Shown here piece after piece: positions 9,101-17,845 of a DNA stretch of 64,000 nt; the first letter of the stretch is position 1, and each line of letters starts with the position of its first letter. Location of the stretch: NCBI GenBank assembly GCA_040285825.1, contig JAUPSS010000001.1, forward strand, positions 3,286,001 through 3,350,000, given 5' to 3'. A program made the translations under genes and the position numbers. Under the pieces are notes generated by a model. It did not search any database and was not told the origin of the DNA. It saw only the letters and a list, made by a program, of their open reading frames with translations. This DNA is from Eukaryota sp. TZLM1-RC. Its lineage: Eukaryota; Metamonada: BaSk clade.

Positions 9101-12100
9101 CATGATGAAAGTATTCGAGTCAGACGACCCCCTCGTAGGTTAAACCCCGAGAAGCAGAAAGTCGCCGAACAGATCTTCGACGAACTCGTCGAGTCTGGAT
9201 TTGCTGTACCATCGAACCATGAGTTCAGCTCTCCAGTATGTCTTGTGGTATACCCTGATCATCGTAAGCCTCGCCTTACTGGTGATTACAGCGGCAAGGA
9301 CGGAGTCAACGCCAACACTGTTCCCGTTGAACCTAATCTCCCTAGAATATCCGATGTGCTAGTTTTCCTTTCGGAAGCCAATTTCATCGGTACCCTTGAC
9401 CTCCCCAAAGTCTTTTGGCAACTAAAAATTGCAGAAAAGAACTGGGAGAAGACTGCCTTAAGCATCCCTGGCAAAAGTACCATGTTCAAACGTGCTGCTT
9501 TCGGCCTCAAGAACGTTCCTGCAGTTTTCCAGAACGTTGTGGCAGAGATCTTCTCCGGAGACGGTGTATTCATCTATATAGATGACATCATTATAGTTGG
9601 TAGAACTTTCAACGAGTTCCTCGGACGTCTAAGACGTGTCCTCGAGAAGGCTCGAACCCGTAGAGTTAGCCTTGGACTGCCCAAGTGCCATTTTGTGTCC
9701 TCTAGACACCCAATAAAGATCCTTGGTAGCAGATTCCAACACAAAACCAGGACCATAGATCCTACACGCACAGAGTCTTTACTGAATCTTCCCAGACCTA
9801 AGACTGTGAAAGACGCCCGTAGCCTTATCGGCTCAGTCAACGTCATTAGGGAATGGCTTTCCCAGGTAACCAAGCTTGTTGCCCCGATCATCAAATTAAC
9901 ACATGGCAAACCGCGTCGCTTGCAGTGGAAAGACACTCACGACTACCATTTAGCCGAAATCAAACGTCTGATCGCGGAGCATATGCCTCTAAACTTACCC
10001 CCGGTGGATAACCAAGTACTAATTAGTTGCGATGCCTCTGATATAGCAGTTGGCGGCGTGATTTGGGAACAAATAGAACCCACTAAGGACCCTGGTACTT
10101 CCTTACTCAATAGGAAATGTAGACCAATCAGCTTCTTCAGCAGATTGTTGACTAACTCCCAGCAGAACTGGCCCACGGTACAGAAAAAGCTTTATGCTAT
10201 CCTTCTCATGCTTATCGAAAGTGGCTTCGAGAACTACCTCAAAGGAAGGCGTCTGATCATTTTCACAGTTCACCAAAACCTTACTTACATGCTTACCGCT
10301 CCGAACAAAAACAGAATAGTCAGAAGGTGGCTTCCCATCTTTTCTGAGTTCCTATTCGACATCGTTCATACAAAAGGGGAAGAGAACCATTGGGCAGACA
10401 TGCTATCTAGGATAGTACCGCCCCAAGACAACCACACCATAAACCATCTGGTCCATTCCAACGACCAAGAGTTTCACCCTATCTACTACACTAATAGGAT
10501 TGATGAAACTGAGTCAGAGAGATGCTTCGTTGAAGATCTCCATACATTCGAGAAGGTGCTTATCCTTCAAGATAAATGCTCCAATGACCTCCCACTCTTC
10601 GAGCCATGGCTCTGCAAGATCAGGTCCGAACAAAAGCGAGCCCTCGCTAACCAGGACACCTCGTTAAACAACTGTACTTTGGATATTCGTCTAGATCTTT
10701 ATCTAACTCCAGAGCACAAGATCGTGATTCCTCAATCACTGGTTAAGGATACGCTTAACCTTCTACATGGACTCCCGCAAGGTGGCCACCCCAGTAAGGC
10801 AGAAAGTCTCCTCAGACTCAAGAACAGCGACTACTGGTGGCCTAACATGCTTTTTGACATGACCAAGCACGTCCAGGAATGCCCCTCCTGTCAGAAGACA
10901 GCAGCAGACCCCAAACTGCATGTCCCTACAACTGGTTCCTTGTGGGCTGACAGACCATTTGCAAGAGTTAACGTCGACGTCATTGGTCCTCTTCCAGAAG
11001 ATCAAGACGGCCACAGATACATTCTTGTATTTGTGGATAGCTTCACGAGGTTCACTATCATTGTCCCTCTCAAAGAACTCAACGCCAACCTTACTGCTGA
11101 CGCTCTCATATGGAAGGTATGTGCGATATTCGGGATCCCGTTCATAGTTCATAGTGACAATGGTCCTGAGTTCTCAAAAGCTGTCTTCGACGCTCTATGT
11201 GAGTTTTTGGGCATAGAGGTCTCAAAGTCCGTCCCTCACTTCTCTCAGTCCAACGGTTTAGTCGAACGCCGTCACCGTGACATTTTGCAGAATTTGAGGA
11301 AGCTGCTCGTAGATTTTAACGCCTACGATGCATGGTCAGAGTACATACTCTATGTACAATTGTTAATCAACTCATCCAAGAGTTCGATTACAGGTTACTC
11401 TCCATACCAGCTCATGTTTGGTTCAGATTTTAGCCCCAGAGCTGACCCCGGCAAAATCATAGAGACCCTCAAAAGCTCAACGTCTGAGTCAATATATATC
11501 AACGAAATTCAATCTAAATTTGTTAGATTGAAGAAGAAACAGGAGGAAGCAGAGCTCCGTCAAGCTTCCAAGGCTCCTCCTCGTGATTTCCAAATCGAAG
11601 CCAACCCTTTCTCCATTGGCCAATTGGTCAAACGAGCTTCGTCTTCCACTGCTAAGTTACATGGTAATTACAAAGGGCCATTCTTAGTTATCGACACACC
11701 CTCTACCTCCACAGTTGATATCAAGAATCTGTGTACTGGTATGGTTGTCAAAGCCAGTGTGAAGCACCTCCAACCTTGGCACTCCAGTTTACCAGCAGAT
11801 GATGAATTTCACTCCTGGGTTGCTGCTGGCGATGCAGAAGAGCACGTGATTCAGAAAGTCCTCAGTCAGGATGGTGATTACTGTCAAGTCCAATGGCCTG
11901 GCAATCATATTACCACTGAGCTGGTTTCGACTATTCAAAACACCTTTGCTTACAAAGAATTCTCCAAGTCTATATCTAATACTCGCTCTCGTCCTTCCCG
12001 CCGTAAACGTCGTTCTGATAATATTAATAATAATGTTAATCCTACTTCTATCAGGCCTCGACGCTCGAAAAGAAGAAAGGGCAGTGTTAGCCTTGGATAA
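6191..12100 (+). CDS. Family A copy 1 gag-pol polyprotein (rest of frame)
   Basis: Continues the same frame after the stop at 6139; 6191 is the next ATG. In order: capsid-like gag, CCHC knuckle (CRFCGVPGH..., 8003-8044), retropepsin (IIDSGAS, 8567-8587), reverse transcriptase (YIDD, 9575-9586), RNase H, integrase with HHCC finger and DDE core (NVDVIGPL, HSDNGPEF, SNGLVERRHR), GPF motif (YKGPFLVID), and a chromodomain-like tail (EEHVIQKVL...QVQWPG) ending in a basic stretch. The order PR-RT-RH-INT is that of Ty3/gypsy. In RNase H the Glu of the kELyAI motif is Lys (10187-10189) and the Asp of TDHxxL is Val (10268-10270). The stop codon is within the 3' LTR. Confidence 0.93.
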   Translation: MVNDHGFRIRRTIGPYFPTEEVDNLTVRCDPPPNYPQRETVGGFRTPREGVQRIFAGDELNLFLNRCTPCPFPRFSPGYNASLDIYINRDFRTGWWYTYTTNYQRLYLQDRRPDHCASYFGPEHRRNRPLRDALMNVQENIVVTNSSSLLWVNIDGSLESYYPSSHDPVELRTSDPDPVDTDTVFSSLSIEPQDDQQDESMATTDTPETVQQPVVVQSQDPSTPSQVSQDPRLLGVTPSNTPIAPQYSNTLLMEAMASSQDRDRDRQRGGRPRKPILEANDISDPLRILKFIDRFILYARTERTIEERDINESDPTQVRLAREVSELRRQLEERSRPPATPQFISRENRNLPLDQRYGNPLHEWDRFRAAAQVDPRRIASCVTPECLAALRAQGRFSTMSDSISAIDNINEEQIWESILHLSQYSTLETARNQLYRVQMNWNIQDFRNRWGDFTVRLMKTVSRSTAISDVRASDRALYGQHFLQRIQNWEIATHMIDSVGIQAISDNLRTVWSTPNVWQHHTLQQFVDILAAEYMSWCSARSYDEQRANISDSYQQHMGHYVRANPKDKKRIGKFKPAGSSVAPAQLSKRSKSQIKKKRDKAGLCRFCGVPGHTINECPDPDCQRSKQWRDANPDAVQAYLARGSSSSSSRGRGRRRGRGKGPSSSNKRSHKYPLFTIDQDSSPTCNTPKQRSNKCSLFTIEQDSSPTCKTPNIKQTSVSNQWIKCLTNPLTTQNLKTATTIETPNNPCFNHEFDSNPDSESHNDIFMVRTSDVAHKNLKLKFSINNYEIEGIIDSGASISVITVDVAERCNMAKTNHCINFRSANNIMSKCLGSAEGTLSFRLGSVTQLVHVKHSLAIIPGNNMLLIGRDLLHHLGLLNDEGLFIKMDEEHRTLLLPEAEFDHRISQVSDVVNGHRLWLEHIQSSGCTINLDCDNDKKTLLLTLKEFEETFTLKPHADGIDCPPMEINFHDESIRVRRPPRRLNPEKQKVAEQIFDELVESGFAVPSNHEFSSPVCLVVYPDHRKPRLTGDYSGKDGVNANTVPVEPNLPRISDVLVFLSEANFIGTLDLPKVFWQLKIAEKNWEKTALSIPGKSTMFKRAAFGLKNVPAVFQNVVAEIFSGDGVFIYIDDIIIVGRTFNEFLGRLRRVLEKARTRRVSLGLPKCHFVSSRHPIKILGSRFQHKTRTIDPTRTESLLNLPRPKTVKDARSLIGSVNVIREWLSQVTKLVAPIIKLTHGKPRRLQWKDTHDYHLAEIKRLIAEHMPLNLPPVDNQVLISCDASDIAVGGVIWEQIEPTKDPGTSLLNRKCRPISFFSRLLTNSQQNWPTVQKKLYAILLMLIESGFENYLKGRRLIIFTVHQNLTYMLTAPNKNRIVRRWLPIFSEFLFDIVHTKGEENHWADMLSRIVPPQDNHTINHLVHSNDQEFHPIYYTNRIDETESERCFVEDLHTFEKVLILQDKCSNDLPLFEPWLCKIRSEQKRALANQDTSLNNCTLDIRLDLYLTPEHKIVIPQSLVKDTLNLLHGLPQGGHPSKAESLLRLKNSDYWWPNMLFDMTKHVQECPSCQKTAADPKLHVPTTGSLWADRPFARVNVDVIGPLPEDQDGHRYILVFVDSFTRFTIIVPLKELNANLTADALIWKVCAIFGIPFIVHSDNGPEFSKAVFDALCEFLGIEVSKSVPHFSQSNGLVERRHRDILQNLRKLLVDFNAYDAWSEYILYVQLLINSSKSSITGYSPYQLMFGSDFSPRADPGKIIETLKSSTSESIYINEIQSKFVRLKKKQEEAELRQASKAPPRDFQIEANPFSIGQLVKRASSSTAKLHGNYKGPFLVIDTPSTSTVDIKNLCTGMVVKASVKHLQPWHSSLPADDEFHSWVAAGDAEEHVIQKVLSQDGDYCQVQWPGNHITTELVSTIQNTFAYKEFSKSISNTRSRPSRRKRRSDNINNNVNPTSIRPRRSKRRKGSVSLG

Positions 12101-12239
12101 TATTTATAATAGTTTATTTATAGTTTATTGTATCATTGCGCCCATGCGCTTAAGTTAAGGGAAATCCTCTTTCCCTTGTAATAAATTACTCTACTTTTCA
12201 TATAAGGTCATGTCCCGTCATAACACCCGCAGATCATCA
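12085..12239 (+). repeat. 3' LTR of family A copy 1
   Basis: 155 bp, apparently identical to the 5' LTR. Its first 16 bases encode the last residues of pol (SVSLG and stop). Confidence 0.95.
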
Positions 12240-12792
12240 TATTCCTTTATTAGACGATATTAAATTGAAAAATATTCGTCTGCAAGAAAAAAGGGAAGAA
12301 GCAGAGTGTCATCAATCATTAAATACTCCGATTTCAATAGACAATACTAATTCGCGTTCTATAGTATTTAACATTGGTGACTATGTCCTACGTAAAACCA
12401 AACAGAATAATAAATTACATGGATCTTGGAACGGATCCTTTTTAGTAATAGACCATCCTTCCAACTCCACTTTATTATTAAAGAATCTTATCACTGGCAG
12501 CGAAATAAAGGCTGCTAAGAAAGATTGCAAAATCTATAACGCAGATAATCCACAGGATATCGAATTCCTTAAGGCAGTCGCAGCAGGCAATGCTGAGAAA
12601 CATGTTATAGAGAAAATCCTCTCAGAATATAATTCTGACTCAGGTAGTTTCTGTACTGTTCAATGGTTTGGCGGTGAGACAACAGAAGAGCCTCTCCATT
12701 CAGTTAAACATTCAGAAGCTTACAAGTTGTTCAGTAGGAATAACAAGAAAATTGGAAAACGTACTACTGGTCAGCGTAAAAGTACCTCCAAT
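12240..12792 (+). pseudogene. Family B pol 3' end (continuation across family A)
   Basis: Continues the integrase C-terminus interrupted at 4919: IPLLDDIKLKN, a GSF variant of the GPF motif (WNGSFLVIDH), and the chromodomain-like block (EKHVIEKIL...TVQWFGGETTEEP), which is in frame only in this copy. The end of pol is joined directly to the LTR at 12793. The minus copy keeps about 100 bp more there, including the basic tail and the purine tract, so this copy lacks its polypurine tract. Confidence 0.85.
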
Positions 12793-12873
12793 TGTTGGCG
12801 CCCTAAGGCTTTTATAATATGAATAGAAAATAAATTATCTTTATCTCAACCACTTTTGCAACCTAAGGCAACA
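12793..12873 (+). repeat. 81-bp LTR, family B
   Basis: TGTTGGCGCC...GGCAACA, same as 13759-13839. Followed at 12872-12883 by the palindrome CAATAATTATTG and then family B gag, so it acts as a 5' LTR for the next partial element. Confidence 0.85.
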
Positions 12874-12956
12874 ATAATTATTGGCCATATTAGGTTATAG
12901 GTATACCGCTTACACAACTTACAGCTATCAAACAGAGGATATCTTCAGCAGATATC

Positions 12957-13071
12957 ATGTCAGTCTCTCCTCGCCAGGACACTGACTCTAGTCAAATTTT
13001 TTACATTGAACAGATGCAACAGTACGACAGAGATGCTTTTAGCATACATACAACATCAGTAGGGACTGAAG
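12957..13071 (+). pseudogene. Family B gag N-terminus, unit 1
   Basis: Starts MSVSPRQDTDSSQIFYIEQM 84 bases after the LTR and is open until the sequence switches at 13072 into an inverted copy of the following gag segment. Compare 13923-14170, where the native continuation is present. No known domain is visible in this short piece. Confidence 0.65.
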
Positions 13072-13200
13072 GATCCGTGCCTGGTTCCGTGGTTTTTGAT
13101 TTGGAAGAGGCGGGAGGTGGTTCCGTGCCTGGTTCCATATCTTTCTCATGAGGAGGGGCGGAGGGTGGTCTCGAGCCCGAGTCCTCTTCTTTATTCGACT
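13072..13200 (-). repeat. 129-bp gag segment in inverted orientation
   Basis: Exact reverse complement (by eye) of 14038-14166. At 14038 the segment continues the gag frame as SNKEEDSGSRPPSAPP-type acidic/Pro-rich sequence. Here it is flipped and fused to a second pol end from about 13204. Confidence 0.8.
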
Positions 13201-13758
13201 CTTTATTATTCCTTTATTAGACGATATTAAATTGAAAAATATTCGTCTGCAAGAAAAAAGGGAAGAAGCAGAGTGTCATCAATCATTAAATACTCCGATT
13301 TCAATAGACAATACTAATTCGCGTTCTATAGTATTTAACATTGGTGACTATGTCCTACGTAAAACCAAACAGAATAATAAATTACATGGATCTTGGAACG
13401 GATCCTTTTTAGTAATAGACCATCCTTCCAACTCCACTTTATTATTAAAGAATCTTATCACTGGCAGCGAAATAAAGGCTGCTAAGAAAGATTGCAAAAT
13501 CTATAACGCAGATAATCCACAGGATATCGAATTCCTTAAGGCAGTCGCAGCAGGCAATGCTGAGAAACACGTTATAGAGAAAATCCTCTCAGAATATAAT
13601 TCTAACTCAGGTAGTTCTGTACTGTTCAATGGTTTGGCGGTGAGTCAACAGAAGAGCCTCTCCATTCAGTTAAACATTCAGAAGCCTACAAGTTGTTCAG
13701 TAGGAATAACAAGAAAATTGGAAAACGTACTACTGGTCAGCGTAAAAGTACCTCCAAT
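13201..13758 (+). pseudogene. Family B pol 3' end, duplicated copy
   Basis: Direct duplicate of 12240-12792 with a handful of base differences, including a missing T after GGTAGTT that shifts the frame in the chromodomain-like block. It is followed by the same directly fused LTR, so it shares the loss of the polypurine tract and is a copy of an already rearranged unit. Confidence 0.85.
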
Positions 13759-14445
13759 TGTTGGCGCCCTAAGGCTTTTATAATATGAATAGAAAATAAA
13801 TTATCTTTATCTCAACCACTTTTGCAACCTAAGGCAACAATAATTATTGGCCATATTAGGTTATAGGTATACCGCTTACACAACTTACAGCTATCAAACA
13901 GAGGATATCTTCAGCAGATATCATGTCAGTCTCTCCTCGCCAGGACACTGACTCTAGTCAAATTTTTTACATTGAACAGATGCAACAGTACGACAGAGAT
14001 GCTTTTAGCATACATACAACATCAGTAGGGACTGAAGAGTCGAATAAAGAAGAGGACTCGGGCTCGAGACCACCCTCCGCCCCTCCTCATGAGAAAGATA
14101 TGGAACCAGGCACGGAACCACCTCCCGCCTCTTCCAAATCAAAAACCACGGAACCAGGCACGGATCCTTCAGTCCCTACTGATGTTGTATGTATGCTAAA
14201 AGCATCTCTGTTGTACTGTTGCATCTGTTCAATGTAAAAAATTTGACTAGAGTCAGTGTCCTGGCGAGGAGAGACTGACATGATATCTGCTGAAGATATC
14301 CTCTGTTTGATAGCTGTAAGTTGTGTAAGCGGTATACCTATAACCTAATATGGCCAATAATTATTGTTGCCTTAGGTTGCAAAAGTGGTTGAGATAAAGA
14401 TAATTTATTTTCTATTCATATTATAAAAGCCTTAGGGCGCCAACA
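13759..14445. repeat. Large hairpin: LTR + gag arms around 129-bp spacer
   Basis: Left arm 13759-14037 (LTR 13759-13839 plus leader and gag start) and right arm 14167-14445 (the same, reverse-complemented, LTR 14365-14445) are 279 bp each with only rare mismatches, around a spacer 14038-14166. The structure is symmetrical about 14102. Two family B 5' ends therefore face each other. The spacer occurs in the opposite orientation at 13072-13200. Confidence 0.85.
13923..14237 (+). pseudogene. Family B gag N-terminus, unit 2
   Basis: Same start as 12957, continuing natively into an acidic, Pro/Ser-rich region (residues about 38-85). The frame then enters the inverted arm, so residues after about 82 are antisense of gag itself and not genuine. 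It shows what the beginning of family B gag looks like. The remainder of gag, protease and most of RT of this family is absent from the window. Confidence 0.6.
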
Positions 14446-14990
14446 CAAGATTTTGTTACTGTGTATTCAAAATTATTTTCCTTGTCCATCTTCAGTGTTT
14501 CAATGTCTTTTATTTCATTGTGGTGTTTCTTTCAATAGAAGCATTTGAATTAACCTATTGAGCGTTGCGATTGTCAAAATTATAAATCTCATGAAAAAAA
14601 GTGCATATTTGTCTAGTTTTGTAAACCATCAATCAATCAGCTGCCATTTGAGATTGAATCTTTTGTTTGAAAATCGACTGGTGTCTGCTCTTTCACAAAT
14701 ATCAACTGTGTAACTTTGACCAATCCAGACAGTAAGTACAACGTTCTTGATTAGTATTTATTCACCATTTGACAACAATCTCTGGACTTTCTATGATGAA
14801 TAGACAGTTGTTGTCCCAAAGATAACCGGGTGTCAATCTTGTCGATTTGTCACGTAGGTAAAATCAATAAGCTTTTCAAATTGTGAAAATAGGGCACACT
14901 ACCTTTTATCTTTCCGAAAACGGGACTAGAAATTTGATGACTCTAAAGCTATCTCAAATGCACCAAAAATCCAAACAATACACCTTTAAA
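14446..14990. other. Intergenic flank of the retroelement island
   Basis: Bases 14446-14515 resemble 353-422, which places the island within a tandem-repeat unit of the Cys-rich genes. Beyond that I see no gene. Confidence 0.5.
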
Positions 14991-15175
<185 letters not shown>

Positions 15176-15241
15176 AACTATAAGGTACTATTATTACTAT
15201 ATTTGTAAATAAAATATTATTAATATAATTATTTATTGAAA

Positions 15242-16507
15242 CTATGCGATATTTTCCAAACCAACAAAATTAAAAATACTAGATGCTAAATTAGGATCAC
15301 TTGACACATTGATGTGAAAATTTCCTTCTTTAACTTCGCAATCCTGATCAAGCAACATTTTGGTGATAAGTACTTCTGACTCAGAGTGATCCAATCCCGA
15401 AATTTCGGAGATTTCCTCAACAGAGACAGTTTTAACAACTCTACTATAGAGATCAATAACAAGTTCAACACAACATCTGAAAATTTCACCAGCCTTTTTG
15501 GAAACAAAATAATCACCTTCAAAAATTTGTTTCAATCCAGCCAAATATTGACCAGATTTTTCCAAATCACATTCCGAAAGGGCGCTCAAAAATTGCACCA
15601 CAGGACTCTCAAAGACAATTCCACATTCAGGTCCCATTGAACAATTGTTGAGCAACTTTAAAAGTTCAAATGATCTTGAATGAATTTCACTACTTCCCTT
15701 CGTACAAAACACCATAAAGCAATAGTCAAGAAGATGAGGAGCAATGTTAGAAACGGCGGTGACGTACTTGATATCCTTCGAGGATTTGAAAAGGAAATCA
15801 GCCAAAAGATCAGGTGAATCGACAAAGACGGGAAGCAACCAATGAAGAAGAGTGGCACGTAGCGTAATGTTATGTCCGGCGCTACGTTTTTTTGCTTCTT
15901 CTTCAATACATTCACGTACTTGTTGTGCAAGTTCGGTGGCTTGGTCGTGATGACCTTCAATGATGGCAATGGCGAGGAGACCCCAGAGAGCATCTGAATG
16001 AACTGAGGTGGTAGAGAGAAGAGGGGAGAGAAGCTTCTTTGAGATATCAAAAAACTGTTGGTTATAGTAGAATCGGGAAAGATTCAAGGCTTCCCGTGGG
16101 TGAGATTCAATGGCTGTGACTTTGTCCGCAGAAAGCTCTCCGTCTAGATCCTCCGCATTGAGAGATAGTTCCATCAAGAGGTTGTCTTTCTGGGCTTCTA
16201 AATCCGAAGCGAGTTCTTCCTCTGACTTGCTGTTCAGTGAGAAGGAGGGCGTGCCAGTGGCTACTGAAAACTCAACAGTTTTGTCATTGAGGGTAATGGG
16301 AGAACTGACCTCAAGAAAGTGTAGCTGAAGGAGTGTGAGACGTATCTGTTCCAAGTTCATGGCATCGACAACAAGTTGCAAACGTGAAAGGTAAAGATCT
16401 TTCAACGGTTGACAGTTACGTTCGATAAGAAAATCGACTAAGCGTAAGGCAATGGCCCTATCGAGATAGGGTGTTATGGAAGAAGCCTTGGACAGTATAT
16501 GATCCAT
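15242..16507 (-). CDS. EIF3E: Translation initiation factor eIF3 subunit e (INT6)
   Basis: PCI-domain subunit of eIF3, which binds the 40S ribosome during initiation. The N-terminus (TPYLDRAIALRLVDFLIE) aligns with the eIF3e start TRxAxFLDRHLVFPLLEFL; LLHWLLPVF and PHLLDYCFMVF match the conserved LIHWxLFVFF and PHILRYL blocks; the C-terminal PCI winged helix (VSVEEISEISGLDHSESEVLITKM) matches INMLADKLNMTPEEAERW. I chose the Met at 16507 because homology begins two residues later; the frame is open to a Met at 16612, which would add 35 residues rich in Gln and Lys. Length of 421 residues is close to the usual 440-450. No intron. Confidence 0.85.
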   Translation of the reverse strand: MDHILSKASSITPYLDRAIALRLVDFLIERNCQPLKDLYLSRLQLVVDAMNLEQIRLTLLQLHFLEVSSPITLNDKTVEFSVATGTPSFSLNSKSEEELASDLEAQKDNLLMELSLNAEDLDGELSADKVTAIESHPREALNLSRFYYNQQFFDISKKLLSPLLSTTSVHSDALWGLLAIAIIEGHHDQATELAQQVRECIEEEAKKRSAGHNITLRATLLHWLLPVFVDSPDLLADFLFKSSKDIKYVTAVSNIAPHLLDYCFMVFCTKGSSEIHSRSFELLKLLNNCSMGPECGIVFESPVVQFLSALSECDLEKSGQYLAGLKQIFEGDYFVSKKAGEIFRCCVELVIDLYSRVVKTVSVEEISEISGLDHSESEVLITKMLLDQDCEVKEGNFHINVSSDPNLASSIFNFVGLENIA

Positions 16508-16612
16508 TCTTGAAAATGAAAACAAATTCTTCAATTGCATGAACGGAGAATGTGCTTCTTGATGTTGTTGTATTTGTATTTTATCTTCAAGCATTTTATT
16601 TGAAAACTTCAC

Positions 16613-17068
16613 GTGTGTCTAGTCCTCTACACGAGTTCATTCTAATGAGGTTGTTCTATAAAATTGTTCTCCGCCATTAGCTCTACGTTTCAAACTTGGA
16701 TATTTATGAGCTGTTTACCATCAAAGAAAATCTTCATATTTCATTTATGGAAATAATTCCGCAATCTTGAGTATTGTTTAAATGTCAGAAAAATAACTGA
16801 GTTCATTGAGAAACAATGCGCAATACTGTATTAGTGAATAGAACTAGGGTTTTTGATTCTAAATATTGTTGTGGTAATCATAGTCGCTGCTCAATAAATT
16901 TTAATTAGGCCTAACAACAATCACTCACCAGCTTAGGTTCTATTGACATATTCGAAAAAACTATCGCCATGAATTAATGGGTAAATGAGAAGTAATAGTA
17001 GTTAATTAAATAAATTAAATAAAATTGAAAATTTTATTTTCTACGAAGAAACAAAACAAAACAAAACA
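16613..17068. other. Intergenic
   Basis: Upstream of eIF3e (16508-16612 is a possible N-terminal extension or 5' leader). No gene or repeat recognised. Confidence 0.5.
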
Positions 17069-17845
17069 AACTAAAACACATAGGAAACAAAATTCTCCAC
17101 GCCAACTCTTGATGAATCCTTATACAGCTTGGACATCATTAAACTCAAGTACTTGGGAACACTTCTGTACAAAGCGAAAATGATACGATATTTCCATAAA
17201 TTCTGTGCAAAATTCTTACCCCTTGAACGACATAAATTATCAAAATCATTGATAAAATTCAAGGCGGACTGTCCAATGTTGCGAAAAATCGAAAAGGCAA
17301 AAGGAACAAATGAGAACTTCGAGTAAAGATTCTGATTTAAATCATTTAATAACTCAGTATATTTTTCTCGTTTACGATCTCAGCCGTGTTAAAATGATCA
17401 TTAGCACCAAGTAAAACATCATCACGATAAATAAAAGCAAAAATATCAACTGTAGTAAAATCAACAACAACTTGAGAGGAATCCACAAAATGAGCAATTA
17501 AATCACCTCGACGTGAATTCAACAGATTATTATCGCTATAATGCTTCAACAACGGTTCTACTTTGCAACTAAAATTGTAACACTTGAACATCTCAAATGT
17601 CACATCACGAACGGCATTATGAAGAACTGACCTATATATATTGGAGAAATTTCTTACAACTCACAATATGACGGAAATTGGCAGTAGGTTTTTTGTTACA
17701 AATACCATAAGAATTGTCCAAAAGACCACTTGGATACATCCCTAATCTCAACCGCATGTATTGTTTCCAAGCTTCATTTGTTAAGTGAAGACCAAATGGC
17801 CTTGGTTGCTGAGATATTAAACTAGTGCAGTTCTGGAACAAAATA
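17069..17845 (-). mobile_element. Non-LTR retroelement family C, decayed 3' fragment
   Basis: Three open pieces on the minus strand in order. The first (17841-17632) resembles the region before the zinc motif: PRPFGLHLTNEAW parallels PRRFGLCATNEAF of family A. The second (17603-17346) has RGD-x13-D (RGDLIAHF...VVVDF), the restriction-like endonuclease signature. The third (17262-17071) is the C-terminal helix region (FAQNLWKYRIIFALYRSVP, compare FLWRSRIQFAIINRLP). Frames are broken between them. Clearly related to families A and B but too diverged to be the same family. Confidence 0.75.

Larger units (their letters stand above)
4920..12239 (+). mobile_element. LTR retroelement family A, copy 1 (full length, 7.3 kb)
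   Basis: Complete Ty3/gypsy chromovirus-like element with identical 155-bp LTRs and a 4-bp target duplication TATT (4916-4919 and 12240-12243). Removing the element restores the family B pol reading across the site. One gag-pol frame fills the interior and extends into both LTRs. A purine-rich tract (about 12066-12080) precedes the 3' LTR. There is no env-like frame after pol. The LTRs look identical, suggesting recent insertion, yet the frame has one stop and two changed RNase H catalytic positions. Confidence 0.95.

Noticed and set aside
4920-12239. Endogenous retrovirus or pararetrovirus
   Set aside because: LTRs, Ty3/gypsy domain order, chromodomain-like tail and no env-like frame after pol; read as an ordinary retrotransposon.
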